64,000 bases of DNA from Acinetobacter bereziniae LMG 1003 = CIP 70.12 (lineage in GTDB: Bacteria; Pseudomonadota; Gammaproteobacteria; Pseudomonadales; Moraxellaceae). Within the stretch, counting starts at the first letter, position 1, and each line of letters begins with the position of its first letter. The DNA lies in assembly GCF_000368925.1 (NCBI RefSeq), contig NZ_KB849755.1, forward strand, positions 1,023,324-1,087,323, in the 5' to 3' direction. Both the position numbers and the translations under genes were made by a program. The notes under the pieces were generated by a model, which did no database searches, was not told where the DNA came from, and saw nothing but the letters and a program-made list of their open reading frames with translations. Shown here piece after piece: positions 45,978-55,170 of the stretch.

Positions 45978-46349
45978 TCAAACTCCAAAATTTAAAATGA
46001 ATTGAAAATCCATTAACTTTTTGGGCGGTTTAAAAATACGACTCACCATCAGATAAACATATTCTTTTGACCAATCTAAAATCGAAATCCCTTTTAAGAG
46101 ATGAGCTAAAGCGGCCGATTTAAGTACGTCATAGCCAACAAAATGTTCATAGTAATTATCTTGGTGACTATGTGAATGTTGTTGGCTTATCTCATGATGG
46201 TGAGAGTTAATTGCATCAATTGAAACGTGTCTCTGAAATTCATTTTCAGTTACATGCTCTTTAAAGTGCAAACATAAAGCGAGACTGATCATGCAGACTA
46301 GCAACATCATCACAAATTTGTTTTGTTTATCTCGCAATATATTTGTCAT
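45978..46349 (-). CDS. Small His-rich membrane-associated protein
   Basis: 123 aa. One hydrophobic helix near the N-terminus (FVMMLLVCMISLALCLHF), then a His-rich periplasmic stretch (NSHHHEISQQHSHSHQDN) and an amphipathic C-terminal half. It begins 11 nt after czcA and its stop is 5 nt before the hupE start, so it is within the operon. Probably a periplasmic metal-binding accessory protein. No named family recognised. Confidence 0.7.
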   Translation of the reverse strand: MTNILRDKQNKFVMMLLVCMISLALCLHFKEHVTENEFQRHVSIDAINSHHHEISQQHSHSHQDNYYEHFVGYDVLKSAALAHLLKGISILDWSKEYVYLMVSRIFKPPKKLMDFQFILNFGV

Positions 46350-46360
46350 TAAAGATGCCC

Positions 46361-49300
46361 CTAAACAACCTGTTTAGCAGCTTCGTTTGATTTTCTTGAC
46401 CTACCTTGGTTAAACCACACATATAAGGTTGGCAAAATAATCAAAGTCAGTAAGGTTGATGAAATAATCCCACCAATAACAACAGTTGCAATTGGGCGCT
46501 GAACTTCAGAGCCAATGCCTACGTTTAAGGCCATCGGAATAAAACCTAATGAAGCGACTAAAGCTGTAATCAACACGGGACGGAGTCTTTCCATTGCACC
46601 ATGTTTCACTGCATCAATGACACTTTCACCTTGAACTCTAAGTCGCTGAATGGCTGAAACAAGAACCAAACCATTCAGCACAGCAACACCCGATAAGGCA
46701 ATGAAACCCACAGCCGCAGAAATTGAGAATGGAATATCACGTAGTGCTAAAGCAATCACACCACCTGTTAGTGCAAATGGCACACCTGTGAATACCAAGA
46801 TACTGTTTCTAACATTACCTAAAGCCATATAGATCATGGCAAAGATCAGAATTAAAGCAATCGGTACTACAACCATAAGACGATTTGAAGCAGATTCCAT
46901 TTGCTCAAACGTACCGCCCCAAGTCAGCCAATAACCATCTGGTAATTTAAAATCAGCATTCAGCTTAGATTGTGCTTCTGAAATGTAACTACCAATATCA
47001 GTTCCACGAACATTTGCTGTAATGACGATACGCCGTTTACCATTTTCGCGAGAAATCTGGTTTGGTCCTTGAACGTTTTTTAACTCGATCAATTCTGATA
47101 AAAGAACACTCGAACCATCAGCTAAGCTCACAGGAATCTGATACAGCTTTTCTAGATCTGTTACCGAGTTTTGATCCATACGTACCACAATGTCGAACTT
47201 TCGATCTCCTTCAAACACCTTACCTACTGTCTCACCTGTGATTAGGCTAGAAACCTGTTTTTGTACATCCTCTGCATCAAGCCCATAGTTGGCAATCATG
47301 TCTTTTTTCAGCTCAACAGAAACCATGGGTAAACCAGACATCTGTTCGACTTTAAGATCAGCAGTACCTTTGACTCCCTCTAAAATCTTAGCGGCAGCGT
47401 TTGCTGATTCAAGCAACTGCTCTAAATCATCACCATAAATTTTTACGGCAACATCTGTTCGGACACCTGAAATAAGTTCGTTAAAACGCATTTGAATCGG
47501 CTGTGTAAACTCATAATTGTTTCCATATACGCCTTTAGATACGCGTTCAATTTCAGCAACAACCGCAGACTTTTCCTTATCAGGATTAGGCCACTGACTA
47601 CGAGGTTTCAGCATGACAAAGTTATCTGCTACGTTAGGTGGAACAGGATCAGTCGCAATTTCAGCAGTCCCCACTTTGGCAAAAATAGTCTGAACTTCTG
47701 GAATTTTCTTAATCTCTTTTTCTAACGTGTATTGCATTTCAATTGCTTGAGTCAACGACGTACCAGGGATACGCAAGGCATGTAGTGCTACATCTCCCTC
47801 ATCCAAGGAAGGTATAAACTCTGAGCCTAAACGAGTCGAAAGACTTGCACTAAAAACAAAGAAAATAGAGACAAAAGCGATTAGCAAATATCTGTGATTT
47901 AAAGACCAATCTAGAATTGGGTTATAAAATCTTTTGATGCCATGGACGATTTTTGACTCTTCTTCTTTAATTTCACCAGTAGTGACCAATGCCACCATTG
48001 CAGGGACAAACGTAATTGAAAGAATCATTGCTGCCACTAAAGCCATAACCACTGTTGCAGCCATTGGTGTAAACATCTTTCCTTCAACACCAGTCAGAGT
48101 CATTACAGGTAGATACACCAAGATAATGATCAATTGACCATAGAGAATCGCTTTGCGGGATTCTTTAGTCGCCTCAAACACAGTCGTAAAGCGTTCTTGC
48201 CTTGTTAAAACTCGCCCAAGCTCTTTTTGTTTAATTGCCAACTTTGCTAAGGAGGCCTCAACAATTACAACAGCACCATCTACAATAATCCCGAAATCTA
48301 GTGCCCCAAGACTCATAAGGTTTGCACTAATTTTCTGGTTCACCATACCTGTGATTGTCATCAGCATGGATAAAGGAATGACCAAAGCGGTAATCAGCGC
48401 AGCACGGAAGTGACCAAGAAATACAAACAGAACAACGATTACCAGAATCGCACCTTCTAAAAGATTCTTTTTCACCGTCTGTATCGTTGCATCAACCAAA
48501 GTTGTACGGTTATAGACAGCTTTTGCTTCCACACCTTCTGGTAATGATTTTTGAACCTGTTGTAGCTTTTGATCAACAGCGTGAGCAACATTTCGTGAGT
48601 TCTCACCAATAAGCATGAATGCTGTACCCAGTACAATTTCTTGCCCATCTTTAGTTGCAGCACCTGTACGTAATTCGTGACCAATAGATATTTTGGCAAC
48701 ATCTTTCAATCTGAGGATATAACCATTGCTCGTCGTAATCGGGATATTCTGGACTTGCTCAATCGAGTTAATTTGAGAATCAGAACGAATTAAATACTGT
48801 TCACCATTTTTCTCAATATACCCCGAGCCTTTATTCATGCTGTTCTTAGAGATAGCCTCTAAAATTGTCTTCTGATCCAGCCCTATGCTACGTAAATAAG
48901 CATAATCAGGTTGAACTACAAATTGTTTGAGATAACCACCAATGGTATTGATTTCATTAACACCCTCTACATTTCGAAGCTGAGGTTTAATCACCCAGTC
49001 TTGTAAGGTGCGTAATTCCGTTGGTGAAAGTGGATTAGGATTGTTCTTGGCATTTTCAACGGTATACATGAAGATTTCGCCAAGTCCTGTAGAAACAGGC
49101 CCCATAGAAGTTGCAATTCCAACGGGAAGATTTGGTGTCACTCCTTGTAGCTTCTCATTGACTAATTGTCGGGCAAAATAAATATCCGTCCCTTCTTTGA
49201 AAATTGCCGTTACTTGAGATAGACCATATCGAGATACGGAGCGTGTATAGTCTAAATTTGGAATACCTGCCAAAGCAGTTTCAATGGGATAGGTCACTTG

Positions 49301-49489
49301 AGACTCCATCTCCATTGGAGAGAGTCCTTGAGCTTCACTATTAATCTGGACTTGTACATTCGTAATATCAGGGACTGCATCAATCGGTAACTTGAAATAG
49401 TTATAAACCCCTAATGCACCAACAAATAAAAATACGATAAGTACAAGCCAACGATTCTTAATCGAGAGCTTAACAATCTGGTCAAACAT
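46361..49489 (-). CDS. czcA: Heavy-metal RND efflux pump CzcA
   Basis: 1042 aa. Full-length HME-RND pump with 12 helices and two large periplasmic loops. The proton-relay motif DFGIIVDGAVVIVE in TM4 (about residue 400) has both Asp and the Glu as in CzcA, which marks divalent-cation (Zn/Co/Cd/Ni) rather than Cu/Ag pumps. Downstream of czcB by 14 nt. It pumps metal from the periplasm and cytoplasm through CzcB and CzcC to the outside. Confidence 0.92.
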   Translation of the reverse strand: MFDQIVKLSIKNRWLVLIVFLFVGALGVYNYFKLPIDAVPDITNVQVQINSEAQGLSPMEMESQVTYPIETALAGIPNLDYTRSVSRYGLSQVTAIFKEGTDIYFARQLVNEKLQGVTPNLPVGIATSMGPVSTGLGEIFMYTVENAKNNPNPLSPTELRTLQDWVIKPQLRNVEGVNEINTIGGYLKQFVVQPDYAYLRSIGLDQKTILEAISKNSMNKGSGYIEKNGEQYLIRSDSQINSIEQVQNIPITTSNGYILRLKDVAKISIGHELRTGAATKDGQEIVLGTAFMLIGENSRNVAHAVDQKLQQVQKSLPEGVEAKAVYNRTTLVDATIQTVKKNLLEGAILVIVVLFVFLGHFRAALITALVIPLSMLMTITGMVNQKISANLMSLGALDFGIIVDGAVVIVEASLAKLAIKQKELGRVLTRQERFTTVFEATKESRKAILYGQLIIILVYLPVMTLTGVEGKMFTPMAATVVMALVAAMILSITFVPAMVALVTTGEIKEEESKIVHGIKRFYNPILDWSLNHRYLLIAFVSIFFVFSASLSTRLGSEFIPSLDEGDVALHALRIPGTSLTQAIEMQYTLEKEIKKIPEVQTIFAKVGTAEIATDPVPPNVADNFVMLKPRSQWPNPDKEKSAVVAEIERVSKGVYGNNYEFTQPIQMRFNELISGVRTDVAVKIYGDDLEQLLESANAAAKILEGVKGTADLKVEQMSGLPMVSVELKKDMIANYGLDAEDVQKQVSSLITGETVGKVFEGDRKFDIVVRMDQNSVTDLEKLYQIPVSLADGSSVLLSELIELKNVQGPNQISRENGKRRIVITANVRGTDIGSYISEAQSKLNADFKLPDGYWLTWGGTFEQMESASNRLMVVVPIALILIFAMIYMALGNVRNSILVFTGVPFALTGGVIALALRDIPFSISAAVGFIALSGVAVLNGLVLVSAIQRLRVQGESVIDAVKHGAMERLRPVLITALVASLGFIPMALNVGIGSEVQRPIATVVIGGIISSTLLTLIILPTLYVWFNQGRSRKSNEAAKQVV

Positions 49490-49503
49490 AGTCGCTACTC
49501 CCC

Positions 49504-50979
49504 TTAGTGGTCATGAGTAGCGCCAGATTTCCCTAGCTCTGCTTTTAAAAGATATGAATTTCCAGCGGCATAAACCTGTCCTACGCGTAATCCAGATTTA
49601 ACTTCCACATACCCATTGTACTTTTCACCAAGCTCCAGAGGCCTAGCTTCAAAATCATTGCCAACACGAATGAATACAACATCCCAATCACGGAAGCTCT
49701 GTAGAGCATCTTCACGCACAACCATCGGCTTCAAACTTTGATTTTCAAAAATTTGGGCCGTGATTAACTGTCCTGAGCGCCACTTAAACTGGTTTGGTAC
49801 TTCAATAAAGACCTGTGCTGTACGTGTCTTTGGATCAATGACATCACTGATATATTTAATTCGTCCTAAAGCTTCTTCTGTATCCACAGGGCTTTGAGGT
49901 TTAACTTTAACCTTATTGTTAGGATTTATAGCATTTAGCCTGTCAGCGGGAACATTAACAACTGCTAAAAGTTGAGAAGTATTTGCGATTTTAAAAATAG
50001 GTGTTGAAGAACTTACATTTGATCCAACAGCACCAAGGACTTCTAATATTGTTCCAGACATTGCAGCACGAACTTCAACAGTACCATTACTAGAACCACC
50101 ATAAGAGTTGATTAAGTTATTCAACTCATTTGCACGAGTTTGTGCTGCGTCAAAGTCTCGTTTTGCTGAAATATAATCAATTTCAGGTGATACACGCTTT
50201 TGCCATAGCGCTCGTTCCTGTTCCATTTTTTGACGAGCAAACTGTAGGCTGTCCAAAGCAACTTTACGATCGGCATTCAAACGAATTACATCTTGGCTTT
50301 GAACTACAGCAAGTAAGTCTCCCTGACTCACCTTATCACCTAGATTACGGTAAGTTTTGATCAATGTCCCACTGGCTTTAGGCGTAATAAAGCTTTCAAA
50401 ATTATCAGGAAACTTCAGTTCGCCTTTTAACTCCAAAGCATTTTCAAACATCTTTGATTCAACTTTTAAAAGCTCTAATCCACTGCTCTTAATACTACTG
50501 TCCAACATGGTGACACGGCCTTCCTTCGTATCCCATTTCCAAGTATGCTTTTTCCCTTGATAATCAACGTTTATCATCATTAAAAAGGAATGTGGCTCGT
50601 AAACAATTTCATTCCCAATTAAGTAATCACTCTCAGGTTGAAATTGAATATTTTGCTCGGCATCCAAACGTTTGATGTAGATATTTGCTGTTAAGTCTTC
50701 AGGTTTAAGTAGTTTATCTTTCAAATACCCATAAACACGGAGGTGTGGTTCCACTCCTTCCTCAAATATCTTGACCTCAGCAGAGAAATCTCCATCTCGA
50801 TATAAACGACCACCGTGAGGCCCTTTCTCATCTCCAGCCACAGCTACTTTTTCTTCGGCGACCTCACCATGTGCGCTCGCTTGTGTTTTATTGCCCGATT
50901 TATACCAAGCAATTGCACATAAGACGATAAGTAAGGCAACGACACCAGTTGCAATCAATGTATTGGTTTGTTTATTCAT
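49504..50979 (-). CDS. czcB: RND membrane-fusion protein CzcB
   Basis: 491 aa. N-terminal membrane helix (about residues 8-26), then an HAEVAEEK... region and an N-terminal domain with KGPHGGRLYRDGDFSAEVKIFEEG, as in long CzcB proteins that bind metal in the periplasm. Then the barrel-sandwich and coiled-coil hairpin (YRNLGDKVSQGDLLAVVQSQDV; ARANELNNLINSYG), beta-barrel and membrane-proximal domains. It links CzcA with CzcC. 10 nt downstream of czcC. Confidence 0.9.
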   Translation of the reverse strand: MNKQTNTLIATGVVALLIVLCAIAWYKSGNKTQASAHGEVAEEKVAVAGDEKGPHGGRLYRDGDFSAEVKIFEEGVEPHLRVYGYLKDKLLKPEDLTANIYIKRLDAEQNIQFQPESDYLIGNEIVYEPHSFLMMINVDYQGKKHTWKWDTKEGRVTMLDSSIKSSGLELLKVESKMFENALELKGELKFPDNFESFITPKASGTLIKTYRNLGDKVSQGDLLAVVQSQDVIRLNADRKVALDSLQFARQKMEQERALWQKRVSPEIDYISAKRDFDAAQTRANELNNLINSYGGSSNGTVEVRAAMSGTILEVLGAVGSNVSSSTPIFKIANTSQLLAVVNVPADRLNAINPNNKVKVKPQSPVDTEEALGRIKYISDVIDPKTRTAQVFIEVPNQFKWRSGQLITAQIFENQSLKPMVVREDALQSFRDWDVVFIRVGNDFEARPLELGEKYNGYVEVKSGLRVGQVYAAGNSYLLKAELGKSGATHDH

Positions 50980-50989
50980 ATTCTTGCCC

Positions 50990-52189
50990 TTATTCTTGAT
51001 CTAAATGAGTAATGTAGTTACGTTCGACATCTGCAATTTCAGTTTGCAAAGCCAACCACATATCGAATCGAGCAAGATGTTTGTCTAACCAAATTTGCTT
51101 AATATTATTGAATTCAAGTAAAGAGTTTTTCCCTGCTTGGTATCCCATTTCAGCAATTCGGAGACTCTCATTTGTTGCGGGCAAAACCGTTTGATCATAT
51201 TGCTTAATCGCATCAATCAAGTTGGAAACCTCAATAGCCTTGTTTTCCAATTCAATTTTAGAATTACGATTCACAAGCACCGACTGTGTTTCTGCTTTCG
51301 TATGCTCTGCTTGAGCGATCGCAATATTGCCTTTATTTCGACTAAAAATATTGAGGGGTATTGATGTCGAAACCTGAAAGACTTTGTCATTGGTTTCTTG
51401 GTAGTTTCTAACCCCTACTCCCAAAGTAATATCTGGTATTGCTTCTTTACGAGCCAACTCAAACTGAGCTTTTTTCAGCTTTGAACTTAAAGTTGCTTCT
51501 TGCTCAGACAAACTTATTTTGTCTGTGAAATTAAAGCTTAGCGGAACCTCCAATGCACTACTGGGCAGGTTGGAAGTGAACTTAGAACATAGATTTTTCT
51601 GGAACTGAATCTTCTTCACTTCATTTTGATGGCGCAATTTCGACTCAGATGAAAGTGCTATGCTTAGTTGAGCATCGGAAGGAATTACTCGCCCGTACTT
51701 AAGACGTTCGGAAAGAACGTTAGCTTGTCTGGCATTCAATTTACTCTCAGAAGAATAAATTTCAGCACGCTGAGTAGCTACATACCAGTTCGCCATACAG
51801 ATTCTTAAATCTGCTTTGAGTTCAGCCTGACGCTTTGCTATTTCGAACTGATTACGATCACCTTGAAAACTCGCAATCTGTTTTCTCAAGGAAAGTTTAT
51901 TACTGAGGGGGATCTCTTGTGATAGCCCCAGCAAGGTTGTTGGGCCATCCAAATCTTTCAATTTTGAATTACCGAGATTATCCAACTCCATATTGAAAGT
52001 CGGATTAATTAATCTGCCAGCAAACTTTTGATTGATTTCATAAGCTTGCTCGGACTGCTGTAAGCTATTGAGTACAGCATCATTTGCGATTACCTGCTTT
52101 TGTAGTTCTGCATAATTCGTTTCTGCGAATACATTTGCTGCTGTTGCTACAAATCCACAGGTAAGAAATATCTGATATTTTTTAGACAT
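50990..52189 (-). CDS. czcC: Outer-membrane efflux channel CzcC
   Basis: 399 aa. Signal peptide ending NVFAE, then TolC-family repeats with long amphipathic helices (residues about 30-390) and Asn/Gln-rich beta parts (NMELDNLGNSK; ITLGVGVRNYQ). Typical CzcC length. It forms the trimeric outer-membrane duct of the Czc pump. First pump gene in the minus-strand operon after the czcI-like gene; a perfect AT-rich inverted repeat lies just upstream. Confidence 0.9.
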   Translation of the reverse strand: MSKKYQIFLTCGFVATAANVFAETNYAELQKQVIANDAVLNSLQQSEQAYEINQKFAGRLINPTFNMELDNLGNSKLKDLDGPTTLLGLSQEIPLSNKLSLRKQIASFQGDRNQFEIAKRQAELKADLRICMANWYVATQRAEIYSSESKLNARQANVLSERLKYGRVIPSDAQLSIALSSESKLRHQNEVKKIQFQKNLCSKFTSNLPSSALEVPLSFNFTDKISLSEQEATLSSKLKKAQFELARKEAIPDITLGVGVRNYQETNDKVFQVSTSIPLNIFSRNKGNIAIAQAEHTKAETQSVLVNRNSKIELENKAIEVSNLIDAIKQYDQTVLPATNESLRIAEMGYQAGKNSLLEFNNIKQIWLDKHLARFDMWLALQTEIADVERNYITHLDQE

Positions 52190-52198
52190 GACTTTACC

Positions 52199-52231
52199 TA
52201 TACAAAAAAATTAAAAACTATTTTTTGTATA
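52199..52231. repeat. Perfect inverted repeat before czcC
   Basis: TATACAAAAAA (52199-52209) and TTTTTTGTATA (52221-52231) flank an 11-nt spacer in the 48-bp gap between the czcI-like gene and czcC. It could be an operator or an attenuating hairpin. No known regulator site is matched. Confidence 0.55.
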
Positions 52232-52237
52232 GAAAGA

Positions 52238-52705
52238 TCAATTACGTAGGACGATTAAATCTTTAGAGAAAGTATAAGAATTACTAAATACTAGAGGGGA
52301 TCGCCGCTTTAAAAAGACTCGATAAACGGGCTTTTCAAAAAGCTGGAAAAAGAATAAAACTAGTGGAAGTGCGAAACTAAGAATAAAGATTGGATCTATG
52401 CTGAAATCACTATCAGAAGAAATTGGCTTTACTGAATGATGATAGATCGGCTCATCAAAATTCTTCCACGTATGTGCTTCTGCATCATGATCAGCAGAAC
52501 TTTTTAGAGAATCATCTGAGTGCTGTAAAGACCAATGACTAGAAGCATCATCCTCTACAATGATACTCAACTCATGCTGATGTTCAATATTTTCAAGTAG
52601 AACAGGCGCCCACGCATGAACTCCCGTAATTGTTATGGTAAACAAAAACAGGACAAATGCGAGTATAAGCTTAGAAAACCTACTTGAACGCATAGTCATG
52701 AACAT
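52238..52705 (-). CDS. CzcI-like small exported protein
   Basis: 155 aa. N-terminal signal helix (LILAFVLFLFTITITGVHAWA), a His/Asp-rich periplasmic part (NIEHQHELSIIVEDDASSHW; SADHDAEAHTW) and a C-terminal helix (IFILSFALPLVLFFFQLF). It precedes czcC as czcI does in Cupriavidus czc clusters. CzcI-type proteins are thought to modulate the czc response to metal. Start choice among three close ATGs is uncertain. Assignment rests on position and composition. Confidence 0.65.
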   Translation of the reverse strand: MFMTMRSSRFSKLILAFVLFLFTITITGVHAWAPVLLENIEHQHELSIIVEDDASSHWSLQHSDDSLKSSADHDAEAHTWKNFDEPIYHHSVKPISSDSDFSIDPIFILSFALPLVLFFFQLFEKPVYRVFLKRRSPLVFSNSYTFSKDLIVLRN

Positions 52706-52812
52706 ACTTCTGATTTGCTACCAAAATACTAAAAAGCGTTATTAAAGTAAATCCATCTCTCAAAAATTCTAGGAGTGAGTATTTTCTTATCTACAGTCCA
52801 AAATCTGCAAAA

Positions 52813-52834
52813 AAAAGAGTACAAGTACTCTTTT
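52813..52834. terminator. Terminator after the metal-binding/RDF-like gene
   Basis: Perfect 10-bp stem AAAAGAGTAC / GTACTCTTTT with AA loop and an A-run on the plus strand (U-run on minus). It follows the minus-strand gene 52850-53746 and separates it from the czc promoter. Confidence 0.8.
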
Positions 52835-52849
52835 CTAACTAGGTCCATT

Positions 52850-53746
52850 TCAATTGAGAGCCTGCACAGAATGCTGCAACCCTTTCTGAATGTCTTGAAC
52901 ATGAGTTAAATCACTAAGCTGCTGACCCTGCTCTGGTTTTGGTTCATTGATATAAAACTCCTCAACAATATCCAGTCCCTCCTCACCTCCTACCTCAAAT
53001 CTGGCATTACCATAACCTAGCCTTGCCACATGATCTAAAGCCTCCTGATAAAACCCTGCTGTCTTGCTTTGTCCATCGATCTGTTTGGCTGAAGTAATGG
53101 CTTCTTGTAGATTGATTCCATCACGTAAGGTTAAGTCCACGTAATAAATTGGGGTACGGTAACTTTGCGTTGTGCTTTTTCCTCGTAAGGTCAGTTGCAA
53201 TGGCAAACATGAAAGTAAATCACCTGAAGCCGCATGGTAATAACGAAGCCGTGCAGCTAAGGTACGAATGCTATTGAAACCTGTAGTCCTAAAAATGAAT
53301 GTACCCAACTCATCCGACTCATCTAGATTGACGTAAAGCCGCCCATAAGGCTTGCAGTGTCCACCTTGGGCCAAGGGGCATAAATCAGGTGATGGACATG
53401 GATGCTGTTCAACCCCGTTTTGTCCAAGTCGCTGACAGGTTTCACCATTACCAGTACAGATGGGCCGACCAGTTTGTCGGTCGAATAGAGTGTACTCAGC
53501 TCGCAAGTTGAGTTCAGGATCATTAAAAATCATCCGGACAGGAATGGTTCTGAGTTTCTGGTTTTGTGCCTTGGCTCTTAGCTGCTCATCCAGTGGGTGT
53601 TTCACCCAGCCATCCTTATTCTGAATTTGGCTAGTAATCGTAAATTGATCATCTTTTTCAGGCAGACGTTTACCATTCTTTTCGACCACTTTACCGATAC
53701 TAATTCTGCCGAGTATTGGCGGTGTAATCGCTAAACCTTTGATCAT
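52850..53746 (-). CDS. Hydrolase-or-metal-binding protein / recombination directionality factor-like
   Basis: 298 aa. It has a central four-cysteine cluster (CTGNGETCQRLG, CPSPDLCPLAQGGHCKPYG), likely a zinc site, and mixed alpha/beta surroundings. The layout resembles the family often annotated as hydrolase or metal-binding protein, related to phage gp3-type recombination directionality factors. In islands such proteins accompany YqaJ nucleases and DUF932 proteins, as here (53959 and 55171). A role in excision or recombination is plausible but not proven. Confidence 0.6.
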   Translation of the reverse strand: MIKGLAITPPILGRISIGKVVEKNGKRLPEKDDQFTITSQIQNKDGWVKHPLDEQLRAKAQNQKLRTIPVRMIFNDPELNLRAEYTLFDRQTGRPICTGNGETCQRLGQNGVEQHPCPSPDLCPLAQGGHCKPYGRLYVNLDESDELGTFIFRTTGFNSIRTLAARLRYYHAASGDLLSCLPLQLTLRGKSTTQSYRTPIYYVDLTLRDGINLQEAITSAKQIDGQSKTAGFYQEALDHVARLGYGNARFEVGGEEGLDIVEEFYINEPKPEQGQQLSDLTHVQDIQKGLQHSVQALN

Positions 53747-53828
53747 GTTGTTTGTCCTATAAGTAAAATTTTACTGATTACCCCTTGCTATGTAAGTAAA
53801 CAGAAATATGAAAAGCTACGACTTCGCA

Positions 53829-53889
53829 AAAACCGCCATTGTTGGTCTACCGCTCCTTCGGGAGTCGGTAGATCGGGGGTGGTTTTTTT
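53829..53889. terminator. Long bidirectional hairpin
   Basis: AAAAACCGCC at the left pairs with GGTGGTTTTTT at the right, and inside TCTACCG-CTCC-TTCG-GGAG-TCGGTAGA forms a stable stem with a TTCG tetraloop. Both strands end in a U-run. It lies 70 bp after the YqaJ gene on the minus strand. It may terminate transcription or form a small structured RNA. Confidence 0.75.
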
Positions 53890-53958
53890 GCGCTTTTGGG
53901 AAGAATGGATATTTCATGCATATATAGTTAGCGATATAGATGCATGGTTTTGATCGGG

Positions 53959-55002
53959 TCAGTCATCATTGCTATAGATTTGAAAACGTCGTGTCCCCAC
54001 CTTGTTTTGTGGAAACTCATTGATTAGTTCAGGATGCATTTTCAATACAGCCTTATTATCTAAAGCAATGGAGTCTTTAGATCGTTTCCACGTCACTGAA
54101 CCATTGGCAAAAGTTGCTCGTTCAGCATCTTTCATTAACATCTGAATTTGATGCTTAGTTTCATCAAAGCTGTTTTGGTGTTTTTCAATATGATGCTTTT
54201 CTTGAATCAGTTGAGCAAACAACTGATTGGCTTGTTCATTTTGACTGAGATCTTCGACACTGAGTGGAATATGTTGAGGATAGAGTTGCTGAATGGCTTT
54301 AGCTGCCGATTCACTGGCATCGACTGAAGGTGGCGTGTCATTTTCCACACACTCCCAAAAGTATCGCTCTGCATTCACAATATGTTGAATGACTGATTCA
54401 CTGCGTGCCACTTTATAGATACGAGTTTCATGACCACAGATCAGCACACAAATATGCGCTGCCTTTTTGCCTGTTACAGCGAGTTGATGTTGCACCTGAC
54501 ACAATACGTATAAAGGCACACCATCTCGCCATAACTTTGCTCCATATTCCCCTGCGGTTTTGCATTCTAAAATCTGTACTTCCTCACTACCTACCACCGA
54601 GTAATCTAAGTTAGCCAGCATAAAATGCTTATCCTCATCAGGATGTTGTAGTACGGCATTGATACGACGAACTTTGTTGTTGGTATGCATGCTGTAGTAT
54701 TCAGCGACCAAAGGTTCAAGTTGTTTACCCCAATATAAAGGGGCATGACCTGTGCTTTCATCTTCAATGGATTGTTTAACTCGACCTGTCTTGATCATCC
54801 ACAGTTCTAGCATCGACATATAGGGATTAAGTCCACAGGCTGCGGCACAGTCACTACTGCCAATACCTTGGCGTCTGACTTCAAGCCATTCTGCTTGAGT
54901 CATATTCTTTGTATTGACCAAGCGTTTGGCTGTGAATAATTTTGGGGCAATAAATGGGGTACTTGCCTGTTGCATAGATGGATTTAAAATTGCGGTATTC
55001 AT
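53959..55002 (-). CDS. YqaJ-like viral recombinase nuclease
   Basis: 347 aa. Lambda-exonuclease fold: EWLEVRRQGIGSSDCAAACGLNPY, WGKQLEPLVAEYY, LANLDYSVVG, ILECKTAGEY (Glu-x-Lys catalytic pair) and CQVQHQLAVTG. This family resects DNA 5'-3' to help single-strand annealing recombination in phages and mobile elements. A C-terminal coiled-coil follows. It heads the minus-strand group with the four-Cys protein downstream. No Bet/Erf annealing partner is visible in the window. Confidence 0.85.
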   Translation of the reverse strand: MNTAILNPSMQQASTPFIAPKLFTAKRLVNTKNMTQAEWLEVRRQGIGSSDCAAACGLNPYMSMLELWMIKTGRVKQSIEDESTGHAPLYWGKQLEPLVAEYYSMHTNNKVRRINAVLQHPDEDKHFMLANLDYSVVGSEEVQILECKTAGEYGAKLWRDGVPLYVLCQVQHQLAVTGKKAAHICVLICGHETRIYKVARSESVIQHIVNAERYFWECVENDTPPSVDASESAAKAIQQLYPQHIPLSVEDLSQNEQANQLFAQLIQEKHHIEKHQNSFDETKHQIQMLMKDAERATFANGSVTWKRSKDSIALDNKAVLKMHPELINEFPQNKVGTRRFQIYSNDD

Positions 55003-55062
55003 ATTGAAGTCCTGATTATTTTGCTATGTAAAATGATGGGGATCACAAAAAATGGGCATAAA

Positions 55063-55088
55063 AAAACCACAGCCGAAGCTATGGTTTT
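55063..55088 (-). terminator. Terminator after the DUF932 gene
   Basis: AAAACCACAGC / GCTATGGTTTT (one mismatch) with CGAA loop, then U-run on the minus strand. Confidence 0.7.
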
Positions 55089-55170
55089 AATAATTTTTAA
55101 AATTCGAAATTCCATTTAAAAATGCTTAGTTAGGTCTAACTTTCCATGATTGAAAAATGTATATTCCGCA

